Assembly (NCBI RefSeq): GCF_001509405.1
Contig: NZ_CP011502.1
Coordinates: 1,984,001-2,048,000 of the forward strand
Source of the DNA: Aeromicrobium erythreum
Lineage (GTDB): Bacteria > Actinomycetota > Actinomycetes > Propionibacteriales > Nocardioidaceae
Direction: 5' to 3'
Length of the DNA: 64,000 nt
The translations under genes and the position numbers were made by a program. The first letter of the stretch is position 1, and each line of letters starts with the position of its first letter. Below are positions 41,799 to 51,199 of this stretch, piece after piece. The notes beneath the pieces are model-generated. The model was given only the letters and a program-made list of their open reading frames with translations, did not search any database and was not told the origin of the DNA.

Positions 41799-43688
41799 TC
41801 AGACGTCCGCGTTGTTCCCGGTCAGTCGCAGCCAGGCGGCGTGCGTGTCGGCGGCCACGGCGTCCGGCGTGAGGCCGAGCCGCTCCAGGATGACCGGACG
41901 CTTCGCGTGGTCGAGGAACTCCTGGGCCACGCCGTGCACGCGGACCGGCACGTCGCTCTCGACGTCGCGCAGCGCCTGCGTGAACGCCGCCCCGACACCG
42001 CCGGTCCGGCCGTTGTCCTCGACCGTCACGACGAGGCGGTGCTCGGCGGCGAGCCCGACGACGGCGGGGTCGAACGGCTTGACCCAGCGCGGGTCGACGA
42101 CCGTGACCCCCAGCCCCTGCGCCGACAGCTGCTCCGCCGCCGCGAGGCAGGTGGGCACCATCGAGCCGACCGCGAGCACGAGGACGTCCTGGCGGTCGCC
42201 GCGGGCGAGCACGTCGCACGTGCCGACCGTGTCGATCGCCTCGACGTCGGCGGGCACGGCACCCTTCGCGAAGCGCACCACCGTGGGCGCGTCGTCGACG
42301 TCGACGGCCTCGCGCAGCAGCTCGCGCAGCCGTGCGCCGTCGCGCGGCGCGGCCAGGCGCAGCCGCGGCACGAGCTGCAGCATCGACATGTCCCACATGC
42401 CGTTGTGGCTCGCGCCGTCGTCGCCGGTGACGCCCGCGCGGTCGAGCACGAACGTGACGCCGCACCGGTGGAGGGCGACGTCGAGCAGCACCTGGTCGAA
42501 CGCGCGGTTGAGGAACGTGGCGTAGACCGCGACCACCGGGTGGAGCCCGGCCATCGCCATGCCGGCGGCACTCGTCGCGGCGTGCTGCTCGGCGATGCCG
42601 ACGTCGAAGACGCGGTCGGGGAACTTGTCGGCGAACGCGTCGAGCCCGACGGGGTAGAGCATCGCCGCGGTGATGCCGACGACGTCGGGGCGCTCGTCGG
42701 CGATCCGGACGACCTCGTCGCGGAAGACCGACGTCCACCCGGCCGGCGCGACCGAGACGGCGTCGCCCGTCGTCCGGTCGAACTGCGGGGCCTGGTGCAT
42801 CTGGTCGTTCTCGTTCGCGACGGCGATGTCGTAGCCCTGGCCCTTGGTGGTCAGGACGTGCACGAGCACGGGACCGCCGAAGCGCTTGGCGTGCGCGAGG
42901 GCGGACTCGACGGCTTTGCGGTCGTGCCCGTCGACGGGGCCGACGTACTTGAGGCCGAGGTCCTCGAACATGCCCTGCGGCGCGAGGACGTCCTTCAGGC
43001 CCTTCTTGATGGCGTGCAGGGCGTCGTAGGCGGCCGGGCCGACCGAGCCGCCGCGGTTCAGCCGCTCGCGGATCGCGCCGAGCGCCGGCTCGTAGCGCGG
43101 GTTGGTGCGGATGTCGGTGAGCCGGTTGGCGAGTCCGCCGACCGTCGGCTGGTAGGAGCGCCCGTTGTCGTTGACGACGATGACGACGCGACGGTCCTGC
43201 GAGGCGGCGATGTTGTTGATGGCCTCCCAGGCCATGCCGCCCGTCATGGCGCCGTCGCCGATCACCGCGACGACGTGGTCGTCGCGTCCCAGCACCTGGT
43301 TGGCCCGCGCCATGCCCTCGGCGTAGGACAGGCTGGTGGACGCGTGGCTGTTCTCGACCCAGTCGTGCTCGGACTCCGCCCGGCTCGGGTAGCCGGACAG
43401 GCCACCCTCCTGGCGCAGGGTGTCGAAGTCGCCGGCGCGTCCGGTGACCATCTTGTGCACGTAGGCCTGGTGGCCGGTGTCCCACACGATGCGGTCGCGC
43501 GGGGAGTCGAAGACCCGGTGCAGCGCGAGCGTCAGCTCGACGACGCCGAGGTTCGGGCCCAGGTGCCCGGCGTGCGCCGCGACGGCGTCGATCGTGCGCT
43601 CACGGATCTCGTGGGCGAGCGTCTCGAGGTCGGCGTCGGACATCGCCCGCAGGTCCGCGGGGCCGGTGATCTCGTCGAGCAACGCCAT
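41799..43688 (-). CDS. dxs: 1-deoxy-D-xylulose-5-phosphate synthase
   Basis: This 629-residue thiamine diphosphate enzyme joins pyruvate and glyceraldehyde 3-phosphate, the first step of the non-mevalonate isoprenoid pathway. It has [16 protein letters not shown] near 150 as the ThDP motif, the H-containing [12 protein letters not shown], the catalytic [18 protein letters not shown], and a transketolase C-terminal domain. The ATG sits 6 bases after a TAGACT hexamer, so the message is likely leaderless. It draws on glyceraldehyde 3-phosphate made by the tkt and tpiA products. Confidence 0.97.
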   Translation of the reverse strand: MALLDEITGPADLRAMSDADLETLAHEIRERTIDAVAAHAGHLGPNLGVVELTLALHRVFDSPRDRIVWDTGHQAYVHKMVTGRAGDFDTLRQEGGLSGYPSRAESEHDWVENSHASTSLSYAEGMARANQVLGRDDHVVAVIGDGAMTGGMAWEAINNIAASQDRRVVIVVNDNGRSYQPTVGGLANRLTDIRTNPRYEPALGAIRERLNRGGSVGPAAYDALHAIKKGLKDVLAPQGMFEDLGLKYVGPVDGHDRKAVESALAHAKRFGGPVLVHVLTTKGQGYDIAVANENDQMHQAPQFDRTTGDAVSVAPAGWTSVFRDEVVRIADERPDVVGITAAMLYPVGLDAFADKFPDRVFDVGIAEQHAATSAAGMAMAGLHPVVAVYATFLNRAFDQVLLDVALHRCGVTFVLDRAGVTGDDGASHNGMWDMSMLQLVPRLRLAAPRDGARLRELLREAVDVDDAPTVVRFAKGAVPADVEAIDTVGTCDVLARGDRQDVLVLAVGSMVPTCLAAAEQLSAQGLGVTVVDPRWVKPFDPAVVGLAAEHRLVVTVEDNGRTGGVGAAFTQALRDVESDVPVRVHGVAQEFLDHAKRPVILERLGLTPDAVAADTHAAWLRLTGNNADV

Positions 43689-43694
43689 TCGGTC

Positions 43695-43700
43695 AGTCTA
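43695..43700 (-). promoter_or_regulatory. Predicted -10 element of leaderless dxs
   Basis: TAGACT on the minus strand lies 6 bases before the ATG at 43688. Confidence 0.5.
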
Positions 43701-43733
43701 GCCAGCGCACCTCACGCACGCCGGGCACCACCG

Positions 43734-44237
43734 TCAGGTGCGGTAGCGACCGCGCAGGTGCATCAGGGCGGGTCCGTCGCGCAGGTCGACGTCGTCGACG
43801 GTGCCGCGCAGCAGCAGGCCCCACCCCTCGTGCCCGGGCTCGACGTCGTCGAGGCTGACGCCGACGCAGGCGACGGCGTCGTCGAGGCACGGTCCCCAGG
43901 GACCGTCGCTCCACGACCCGAGCGTGAACGGGCCGCCGGGAGCCGGCGCCGTCCCCGCGAAGGCGTCGGCGAGGTAGGCGTGGTCCGCCCCGAGCACGTT
44001 CACGCTCACGCGCTCGGGGCGGGCGTCCCAGAGGTCGGACTCCTCGTCGACCAGCGCCAGCACGCGAGCCGGGTCGCCCGCGGCGAGCAGGAAGGAGGAG
44101 ACGGTCAGCCCGACCCTGCTCCGCCCCTCGCCGGCCGCCCAGACCGTGACGGCCGCCGGCAGACGACCGCGCAGGCGTCGGAGCACGTCGCGCTCCCCCT
44201 CGGGCGGCACGAACGGGTGCTCGTCGTGGATCGTCAC
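43734..44237 (-). CDS. Flavin reductase-like (FMN-binding split-barrel) protein
   Basis: The 167-residue protein resembles the flavin reductase domain family: LRGRLPAAVTVWAAG, then GLTVSSFLLAAGDPARVLALV, as in the flavin-binding core, and SVNVLGADHAYLADAFAG. Such proteins reduce FMN or FAD with NAD(P)H for partner monooxygenases, or simply bind flavin. The partner is unknown; the P450 is 18 kb away. The GTG start is 6 bases after a TAGGCT hexamer. Confidence 0.8.
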   Translation of the reverse strand: MTIHDEHPFVPPEGERDVLRRLRGRLPAAVTVWAAGEGRSRVGLTVSSFLLAAGDPARVLALVDEESDLWDARPERVSVNVLGADHAYLADAFAGTAPAPGGPFTLGSWSDGPWGPCLDDAVACVGVSLDDVEPGHEGWGLLLRGTVDDVDLRDGPALMHLRGRYRT

Positions 44238-44243
44238 GTCGTC

Positions 44244-44249
44244 AGCCTA
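44244..44249 (-). promoter_or_regulatory. Predicted -10 element of the leaderless flavin reductase gene
   Basis: TAGGCT on the minus strand lies 6 bases before the GTG at 44237. Confidence 0.45.
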
Positions 44250-44296
44250 GGCAGCTCCGGACCTCGCGGCAGCGCGGCGGGCGTCCCCGAGCACGG

Positions 44297-46021
44297 TCAC
44301 CGGGGACGCGCGGTCTCGTGCTCGATCGTCGCGCGGGTGTCCTCCTCGGCCGAGCGCCCCGCGAACGTCCGCGCGCCGGGGACCCCACGGTCCTGGACGA
44401 GGTTCAGCGCCGGCACGCGGTCCTCCACGACGAACGTGGCCCGTGTGAACGCCTCCGCGCCCGGGGTCCGCACCTGGGGCAGGCAGCGGAACTCGGCCGT
44501 CAGGTCGTCGGGCGTGATGCGGGTGCGCACGTAGCCGCGGAGGTTGTTCTGCAGCTTCAGGTGCGGGTTCCACCGCAGCCACGGGTGCGCCGTCACGGCG
44601 CTGTCGGCGCCGTTGCCGCCCGACGTGACCGACGAGCACACGAGCTCGGTGCCGACGCTGCGCGACGTCGGGTCGTCGTAGTCGAGCTTCAGCTCCGAGG
44701 CCCAGTGGGCGTGCACGTCGCCGGTGAGCACCACGGGGTTGCGGACCTGCGCGTCGACCCAGCCGCGCGTGATGCGGTCTCGCGACGCCTGGTAGCCGTC
44801 CCAGGCGTCCATCGACACCGTCTTGACCGGACCGTCGGTGCTGTCGCGCTGGGCGAAGAACACCTGCTGGCCGATGACGTCCCAGCGGGCCCGCGAGCGG
44901 CGGAACCCGTCGAGCAGCCAGCGCTCCTGCGCGGGTCCGACGATGCTGCGGCTCGGGTCGACGGCCGCCGGGCAGTCGGCCCGGTAGCCGTCGCCGCAGC
45001 CCTGGTCGTCGCGGAACTGGCGCGTGTCGAGCATGTGGAACGACGCGAGCGCACCCCAGTGCAGCCGACGGAAGAGCTGCAGGTGGTCCCCCCGCGGGAT
45101 CGACGAGCGGCGCAGCGGCATGTTCTCGTAGTAGGCCCGGAACGCGGCCGCCCGGCGCGCGGCGAACCCGGGCTTCTCCGCGATGTTCTCGGGGGTGTCG
45201 CCCGCCCAGTTGTTGTCGACCTCGTGGTCGTCCCACACCACGAGCCACGGTGCGGCCGCGTGGGCTGCCTGCAGGTCGGCGTCGGCCTTGTACTGCGCGT
45301 GCCGCTGGCGGTAGGAGGCGAGGTCGACGGTCTCCGGACCCTCGTGGTCGCGCACGTTCCCGCCGGGTGCCACGTAGTCGCGGGCCGTGTACTCGTAGAG
45401 GTAGTCGCCCAGGTGGAGGACGAGGTCGGGCTGGTCGGCCGCGATGTTGCGGTAGGCGCTGAAGAAGCCGTGCTCGAGCTGGGCGCAGGAGGCGAACGCC
45501 ATCGTCATCGAGGCGGGCAGGGCGCCCGGGGTCGGTGACGTGCTGGTGCGGGCGGCGCGAGAGACGTGGCGCCCGGCCCGGAAGCGGTACCAGTACTCGC
45601 GACCGGGCCGCAGTCCCTCGACCTCGACGTGCACGCTGTGGGCGTGCTGCGGGAGCGCGGTCACGCGACCGGTCCGCACGACGCGGCGGAACCGAGCGTC
45701 GCTGGCCACCTGCCACGTGAGCGCGACGGGTCGGTCGGGCATGCCGCCCCGTCCGTCGGCGGCGGTCGGGTCGAGGGCGAGCCGGGTCCAGAGCACGACC
45801 CCGTCGGGCACGGGGTCGCCGGACGCGACGCCGAGCGTGAAGGGATTGCGGCGCAGCGCGTCGGCGTGCCGGCGTCGGTCCGCGGCAGCCCCCGAGGCCG
45901 CCGCGGGGACCAGGACGCCGCCGGTGCCGACCGTGGCCGCGCCGACGGCCCCGCCCACGACGAGACGTCGTCGCGTGCGGTCGGGTGCGGGCGGGGTGGT
46001 GGGTGCGGGCGTGTCAGTCAT
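44297..46021 (-). CDS. Alkaline phosphatase D (PhoD-like), Tat-exported
   Basis: The 574-residue product starts with a twin-arginine signal (TRRRLVVGGAVGAATVG, about 18-34). A fibronectin-like N-terminal domain and the PhoD metallophosphatase core follow: FASCAQ, LHLGDYLYEY, VVWDDHEVDNNWAG and TGDVHAHWASEL carry the metal ligands for Ca2+/Fe3+. It should release phosphate from phosphomono- and diesters outside the cell. The ATG at 46021 gives the correct Tat signal; the frame is open further upstream without similarity. It stands back to back with xylB. Confidence 0.92.
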   Translation of the reverse strand: MTDTPAPTTPPAPDRTRRRLVVGGAVGAATVGTGGVLVPAAASGAAADRRRHADALRRNPFTLGVASGDPVPDGVVLWTRLALDPTAADGRGGMPDRPVALTWQVASDARFRRVVRTGRVTALPQHAHSVHVEVEGLRPGREYWYRFRAGRHVSRAARTSTSPTPGALPASMTMAFASCAQLEHGFFSAYRNIAADQPDLVLHLGDYLYEYTARDYVAPGGNVRDHEGPETVDLASYRQRHAQYKADADLQAAHAAAPWLVVWDDHEVDNNWAGDTPENIAEKPGFAARRAAAFRAYYENMPLRRSSIPRGDHLQLFRRLHWGALASFHMLDTRQFRDDQGCGDGYRADCPAAVDPSRSIVGPAQERWLLDGFRRSRARWDVIGQQVFFAQRDSTDGPVKTVSMDAWDGYQASRDRITRGWVDAQVRNPVVLTGDVHAHWASELKLDYDDPTSRSVGTELVCSSVTSGGNGADSAVTAHPWLRWNPHLKLQNNLRGYVRTRITPDDLTAEFRCLPQVRTPGAEAFTRATFVVEDRVPALNLVQDRGVPGARTFAGRSAEEDTRATIEHETARPR

Positions 46022-46135
46022 GGCCCCAGCCGACCGGTCGCGGATGAACGCACGGCGACGCGCGCGGGAGCGCACGCCGAACGGCCGCGCGCACGTCGCG
46101 GCTCCCCCGCGCGTGAGACACGTCACGCTGCGCGC

Positions 46136-46164
46136 TTGACTTCGTTCGGACCCTGAACGAATAT
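46136..46164 (+). promoter_or_regulatory. xylB promoter with embedded operator
   Basis: TTGACT (46136-46141) and GAATAT (46159-46164) are 17 bases apart, and the -10 ends 6 bases before the xylB ATG, so the message is leaderless. A perfect 7-bp inverted repeat, TTCGTTC-N7-GAACGAA (46141-46161), fills the spacer. A ROK repressor bound there would block polymerase. Confidence 0.65.
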
Positions 46165-46170
46165 GGGGAC

Positions 46171-47556
46171 ATGCCCCTCGTCCTCGGCGTCGACTCCTCG
46201 ACGCAGTCCACGAAGGCCGTCCTCGTCGACGCCGACGACGGCACGGTCGTCGCGTCACGCACGGCCCCTCACCCCGACGGCACCAGCGTCGACCCGCGGG
46301 CCTGGCTCGAGGCGTTCGACGCCGCCGCCGGTCCCCTGCTCCCCCGCGCCGCCGCCGTGGCCGTCGGGGGGCAGCAGCACGGCATGGTCGCGCTCGACGC
46401 CGAGGACGCGCCCGTCCACGACGCGCTGCTGTGGAACGACACCCGCTCGGCCGCTGCGGCCGCGGAGCTGGTCGAGGAGATCGGCGGACCGGCCGCCTGC
46501 GCCGAGGCCGTGGGCAGCGTCCTCGTCGCCTCCTTCACGATCACGAAGCTGCGCTGGCTGCGCGACCATGAGCCCGACGCCGCACGACGCACGACGCGCG
46601 TGCTGCTCCCCCACGACTACCTGACGTGGCACGCCGGAGGTCGTCGCTCCGCGCCCGCCACGGACCGCGGCGACGCCTCGGGCACCGGCTACTACTCCGC
46701 GGCCGACGGCGCGTACCGCGAGGACCTCCTCGAGCGCGCCCTGGGCCATGCCGCCGGCCTCCCCCGCGTCGCCGGCCCGAACGAGCAGGTCGGCACCACC
46801 GAGCACGGCGCCGTCGTGGCTCCCGGCACGGGCGACAACATGGCGGCCGCCCTCGGGCTCGGGCTCGGACCGGGCGACGTGTCGTTGTCGATCGGCACGT
46901 CCGGCGTCGCCGCCGCCGTCAGCGACTCCCCCGTCGTCGACCGCACCGGCGTCGTGACCGGGTTCGCCGACGCGACGGGCCGCTACCTGCCGATGGCCAC
47001 GACGCTCAACGCCGCCCGCATCCTCGACCTGCACGCCCGTCTCCTCGGCGTCGACCACGACGAGCTCGCCGCCCTCGCCCTCGACTCCGTGCCCGGCGCC
47101 CACGGCCTCACCGTCAGCCCGTACTACGACGGCGAGCGCACCCCGAACCGGCCCGACGCCAGCGGCACCTGGGCCGGGCTCACCACGGCGACCAGCCGCG
47201 CCGACGTCGCCCGGGCCGCCGTCGAGGCGCTGCTGTGCTCCCTGGCCGACGCGCTCGACGCCGTGGCCCAGGGGCTCACCGGGGTCGACCGCGTGCTGCT
47301 CATCGGCGGCGGCGCCAAGAGCTCGGCCGTGCAGGCGCTCGCACCGGCCGTGCTGGGACGCGACGTCGTGCTGCCGGCCTCCGCCGAGTACGTCGCCCTC
47401 GGCGCCGCCCGCCAGGCCGCGTGGACCCTGTCCGGGTCGGCCGAGCCGCCCGCCTGGCCGCTCGCCGGCACCCGGGTGCTCCAGGCGGAGCCGACCCCGG
47501 CCGTCCGCGACGCGTACGCCGCGCTGCGCGACCGCGCGCCCGCCCTGACTCCCTGA
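46171..47556 (+). CDS. xylB: Xylulokinase
   Basis: It phosphorylates D-xylulose to xylulose 5-phosphate, which enters the pentose phosphate pathway coded at the left of the window. The 461-residue FGGY kinase has the N-terminal ATP loop [16 protein letters not shown], the substrate segment [11 protein letters not shown], and the C-terminal [17 protein letters not shown] with the FGGY adenosine motif region. The ATG is at the predicted transcription start and no proper ribosome site precedes it. xylA follows after 82 bases. Confidence 0.95.
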   Translation: MPLVLGVDSSTQSTKAVLVDADDGTVVASRTAPHPDGTSVDPRAWLEAFDAAAGPLLPRAAAVAVGGQQHGMVALDAEDAPVHDALLWNDTRSAAAAAELVEEIGGPAACAEAVGSVLVASFTITKLRWLRDHEPDAARRTTRVLLPHDYLTWHAGGRRSAPATDRGDASGTGYYSAADGAYREDLLERALGHAAGLPRVAGPNEQVGTTEHGAVVAPGTGDNMAAALGLGLGPGDVSLSIGTSGVAAAVSDSPVVDRTGVVTGFADATGRYLPMATTLNAARILDLHARLLGVDHDELAALALDSVPGAHGLTVSPYYDGERTPNRPDASGTWAGLTTATSRADVARAAVEALLCSLADALDAVAQGLTGVDRVLLIGGGAKSSAVQALAPAVLGRDVVLPASAEYVALGAARQAAWTLSGSAEPPAWPLAGTRVLQAEPTPAVRDAYAALRDRAPALTP

Positions 47557-47638
47557 CCCGCCCCCCCTGACCCGGCAGCACGACAGCCGCACCGACGACC
47601 CACCACCGACCACCGCACCACCCACCGAGAGGCGCACC

Positions 47639-48799
47639 ATGTCCGTCCCCACCCCGACCCCCGCCGACAAGTTCTCCTTCGGCATCTGGACCGTCCAGTA
47701 CGCCGGTCGCGACCCGTTCGGCGACCCGACCCGCGCGCCGATGGACCCGGTCCACGCGCTCGAGAAGCTCGCCGAGATCGGCGCCTACGGCGTGAACTTC
47801 CACGACGACGACGTCGTGCCCTTCGGCTCCTCGACGTCCGAGCGCGACGCCATCCTCGGCCGCTTCCGCCAGGGCCTCGCCGACACCGGCCTGGCCGTGA
47901 CGACCGCGACGACGAACCTGTTCGGGCACCCCGTCTTCAAGGACGGGGGGTTCACGTCGAACGACCGCGCCGTGCGCCGGTTCGCGCTGCGCAAGGTCAT
48001 GCGCAACATCGACCTCGCCGCCGAGCTCGGCGCCCAGGTCTACGTGTGCTGGGGCGGGCGCGAGGGCGCCGAGAGCGGAGCAGCCAAGGACGTGCAGGCT
48101 GCGCTGTCGCGCTACAAGGAGGGCTTCGACCTCCTGGGCCAGTACGTCGTCGACCAGGGCTACGACCTGCGGTTCGCGATCGAGCCCAAGCCGAACGAGC
48201 CCCGCGGCGACATCCTGCTCCCGACGATCGGCCACGCCCTCGCCTTCATCGACAGCCTCGAGCGTCCCGAGCTCGTGGGCGTGAACCCCGAGATCGGGCA
48301 CGAGGAGATGGCCGGGCTGAACGCCGCGCACGGGTACGCGCAGGCGCTGTGGCACGACAAGCTCTTCCACATCGACCTCAACGGCCAGACCGGCCCGCGC
48401 TACGACCAGGACTTCCGCTTCGGCGCCGGCAACGCCCGTGGCGCGTTCTGGGTCGTCGACACGCTGCTCCAGGGCGGCTACGACGGACCGGTGCACTTCG
48501 ACTTCAAGACGCCGCGCACCGAGGACGAGGACGGCGTGTGGACGGCGGCCGCCGCGTGCATGACGAACTACCTGGTGCTGCGCGAGAAGGCGCTCGCCTT
48601 CCGCGCCGACCCCGACGTGCAGGAGGCGCTCGCCGCGTCGCGCGTCGGCGAGCTGGCCACGCCGACCCTGGCCGAGGGCGAGACCTGGCAGGACCTGCAG
48701 GCCGCGCCGGAGGAGGACCCGGAGACCCTCGGCTCTCGCGGCATGGCCTTCGAGCGGCTCGACCAGCTGGCGCTCGAGCACCTCTACGGGGTGCGCTGA
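47639..48799 (+). CDS. xylA: Xylose isomerase
   Basis: It converts D-xylose to D-xylulose. The 386-residue TIM barrel is of the shorter actinobacterial class I kind. The catalytic histidine is in [11 protein letters not shown] near 54. The metal ligands show in [21 protein letters not shown] and [24 protein letters not shown] precedes the ATG. It lies between xylB and a ROK regulator gene that starts 2 bases after its stop. Confidence 0.97.
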   Translation: MSVPTPTPADKFSFGIWTVQYAGRDPFGDPTRAPMDPVHALEKLAEIGAYGVNFHDDDVVPFGSSTSERDAILGRFRQGLADTGLAVTTATTNLFGHPVFKDGGFTSNDRAVRRFALRKVMRNIDLAAELGAQVYVCWGGREGAESGAAKDVQAALSRYKEGFDLLGQYVVDQGYDLRFAIEPKPNEPRGDILLPTIGHALAFIDSLERPELVGVNPEIGHEEMAGLNAAHGYAQALWHDKLFHIDLNGQTGPRYDQDFRFGAGNARGAFWVVDTLLQGGYDGPVHFDFKTPRTEDEDGVWTAAAACMTNYLVLREKALAFRADPDVQEALAASRVGELATPTLAEGETWQDLQAAPEEDPETLGSRGMAFERLDQLALEHLYGVR

Positions 48800-48801
48800 G
48801 C

Positions 48802-49950
48802 ATGCCCCCGGCCGCCCCCGACCAGCTGCGTCGCGCCAACACGGCCCTCGTGCTGCGCACGCTGCGCGACCACGGCCCTGGGAGCCGGTCGGCGCTCGCG
48901 CGTCGCACCGGCCTGGCCAAGGCCACGGTGGGGGCGATCGTGGGCGAGCTCGCCGAGCACGCCGTCGTCGTCGAGGGCGAGGCGTCCTCGCAGGGCCGGG
49001 GTCGACCGTCGACCCCGGTCGGGCTGGTCGCCGGCAGCGTGCTCGGTCTCGGGCTCGAGGTGAACGTCGACTACGTGGCGGCGGCGCTCGTCGACCTCGC
49101 CGGGTCGCGCGTGCTCACCACGACGCGCGAGGTGCCGCAGGGCGGCGACGCCCTCGACGTGCTGGAGGGCCTCGCGCTAGAGGTCCGGCGCGAGGCCCCC
49201 GGGCGCATCGTCGGGGCCCACCTCGCCGTCCCCGGCCTGGTCGAGCGCGACCACGCGACCGTCCGGCTCGCGCCGAACCTGGGCTGGACGGACACCCGGC
49301 CCGGCGACCGGCTCGCCGCGTCGCTGGGCCTGCCCGTGCAGGTCGACAACGACGCCAACCTCGCCGCCGTGGCCGAGGCGACCCACGGCGCAGCACGCGG
49401 CACGGCGTCGTCGCTGTACATCACCGGCACCGTCGGCATCGGTGGCGGGATCGTGCAGGACGGTCGGCTCGTGCGCGGGTCCGGGTTCGCCGGCGAGGTC
49501 GGGCACATGCCCGTCGGACAGCCCGACCGTCGGTGCGCCTGCGGCCGGCTGGGGTGCTGGGAGGCGACGGTCGGTCTGCGGCCGACGCTCGCGGCCGTCG
49601 ACGTGACCGGCGAGGGCACGCCCATGGAGCGCGCAGCCCAGGTCGCGAAGCGCGCGTCGACCGACCCCGCCGCCGCCGACGTCCTCCGGTCGCTGGCGAC
49701 CGACCTCGGCCGCGGCCTCGCGGCCCTGTGCACGGTGCTCGACCCCGAGACCGTGGTGCTGGGCGGCTACTTCCAGCCCCTGGCCCCCTGGATCCTCGAC
49801 GACGCGGACGCCACGCTGGCCGACCGGCTGCCGTCGGCCGACGCGCACCGACCGACGCTGCGGGTCGGCGAGCTGGGCATCGAGGCCGCCGCGCTGGGTG
49901 CCGCGGAGCAGGCGCTGGCCGACGTGCTCAGCGGCGTCGCCGCGCTCTGA
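48802..49950 (+). CDS. ROK-family transcriptional regulator (XylR-like)
   Basis: The 382-residue protein joins an N-terminal winged helix (RSALARRTGLAKATVGAIVGEL, about 32-53) to a ROK sugar-kinase-like domain. This has VDNDANLAAVAEATHG and the zinc motif CACGRLGCWE. Such regulators repress xylose genes until xylose or a derivative binds. It follows xylA by 2 bases, so xylB, xylA and this gene form one unit under self-control. The likely site is the inverted repeat at 46141-46161. Confidence 0.9.
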   Translation: MPPAAPDQLRRANTALVLRTLRDHGPGSRSALARRTGLAKATVGAIVGELAEHAVVVEGEASSQGRGRPSTPVGLVAGSVLGLGLEVNVDYVAAALVDLAGSRVLTTTREVPQGGDALDVLEGLALEVRREAPGRIVGAHLAVPGLVERDHATVRLAPNLGWTDTRPGDRLAASLGLPVQVDNDANLAAVAEATHGAARGTASSLYITGTVGIGGGIVQDGRLVRGSGFAGEVGHMPVGQPDRRCACGRLGCWEATVGLRPTLAAVDVTGEGTPMERAAQVAKRASTDPAAADVLRSLATDLGRGLAALCTVLDPETVVLGGYFQPLAPWILDDADATLADRLPSADAHRPTLRVGELGIEAAALGAAEQALADVLSGVAAL

Positions 49951-49962
49951 GCCGTCCGGCGC

Positions 49963-51192
49963 TCAGGCGACGACGAGCGCCGACTCGACGTCGAGCTGGG
50001 CCTGGCCCAGGCAGCTGACCGGGTCGGCGAGCAGCCGGCCGAAGGCCGTCTCCGCCGCACCCAGCAGCACCGCATCGGGCCCGAGACCGGGCAGCGCGAC
50101 CCGCACCAGCTCCTGGGGCGCCACGAGCGCGGCGTCGTGCAGGGTGCGGTCGACCTCCTCGCCCACGAGGGGGTAGAGCGAGCGCAGGAACCCGCCCAGG
50201 ACGATGACCTGCGGGTTGAGCAGGTTGACGACGTTCGCGAGCCCGCGACCCAGGAGCCGGCCGACCTCGCGGAGGTCCTCGTCGGCGCTCGTCAACGCGT
50301 CGAGCACCTCATCGAGCGACGCGACCCGGTCGGCCGGGCACCCGATCGCCTCGGCGATGGCGTGCGCACCGACCTGCGTCTCCCAGCAGCCGCGGTTGCC
50401 GCAGTGGCACTCGCGACCCTGCGGGTCGAGCGACAGGTGACCGATCTCGCCCGCGTAGCCGCCTGCGCCGACGAGCCGGTGCCCGCCCACGATCACACCG
50501 GCTCCGACGCCGACCTCGCCCGAGAGGTACACGAGATCAGCCACGTCGACGCCCGCACCGCGAAGATGCTCCGAGAGCGCGCCGAGGTCGGCGTCGTTGC
50601 CCACCTCGACCGGGGCGATCCGGCCGAGGCGCTCGGACAGGATCGCGCTGAACGGCACGTCGACCCAGCCGAGGTTCGGGGCGAGCCGCACCATGCCGTC
50701 GGACCGGCGCACCACGCCGGGGACGGCCATGCCGACGCCGACGAGCGCACTGCTCGGGGCGGCGTCGCGCACCACGAGGCGCAGCATCGCGTGGATGGCG
50801 TCGGCGACCGCGTGCGGGTCGCGCGAGGCCGGGATGGGGCCGGTGGCGCGGGCGAGCACCGTGCCGCCCAGCCCGACGCGGGCCACGGCCAGGCCGTCGA
50901 CCCGCACGTCGACAGCCAGCACGTGGGCTCCGTCCGGGGTCGGGACCACGTCGGGCGAGGGGCGGCCGGCGCCGTTGCGCACGGCGGCCGACCGCACCTG
51001 CTCGGCCAGGCCGAGGGACTCCAGCTCGGTCACCAGCCCCGCGATCGTGCTGCGGTTCAGGCCCATGTGCGTGGTGAGGTCGGCCCGGGACACGCGGCCC
51101 CGCAGGTGCACCTGGCCGAGCAGCGTGCCCAGGTTGTGCCGTCTCACGGCCTCCTGGTTGGTGCCCGCCCCCCCGCGGGCCCGCGTCTGCAC
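49963..51192 (-). CDS. Second ROK-family transcriptional regulator
   Basis: The 409-residue protein has a winged helix (SRADLTTHMGLNRSTIAGLVTEL, about 35-57) and a ROK domain with EVGNDADLGALSEHLRG and the zinc motif CHCGNRGCWE. It converges on the other ROK gene and is the last gene of the xylF-xylG-xylH series, 7 bases after xylH. The two ROK proteins differ clearly in sequence, so they are not a recent duplication. It may respond to transport of xylose or to another pentose. Confidence 0.9.
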   Translation of the reverse strand: MQTRARGGAGTNQEAVRRHNLGTLLGQVHLRGRVSRADLTTHMGLNRSTIAGLVTELESLGLAEQVRSAAVRNGAGRPSPDVVPTPDGAHVLAVDVRVDGLAVARVGLGGTVLARATGPIPASRDPHAVADAIHAMLRLVVRDAAPSSALVGVGMAVPGVVRRSDGMVRLAPNLGWVDVPFSAILSERLGRIAPVEVGNDADLGALSEHLRGAGVDVADLVYLSGEVGVGAGVIVGGHRLVGAGGYAGEIGHLSLDPQGRECHCGNRGCWETQVGAHAIAEAIGCPADRVASLDEVLDALTSADEDLREVGRLLGRGLANVVNLLNPQVIVLGGFLRSLYPLVGEEVDRTLHDAALVAPQELVRVALPGLGPDAVLLGAAETAFGRLLADPVSCLGQAQLDVESALVVA

Positions 51193-51199
51193 GGTCGGC

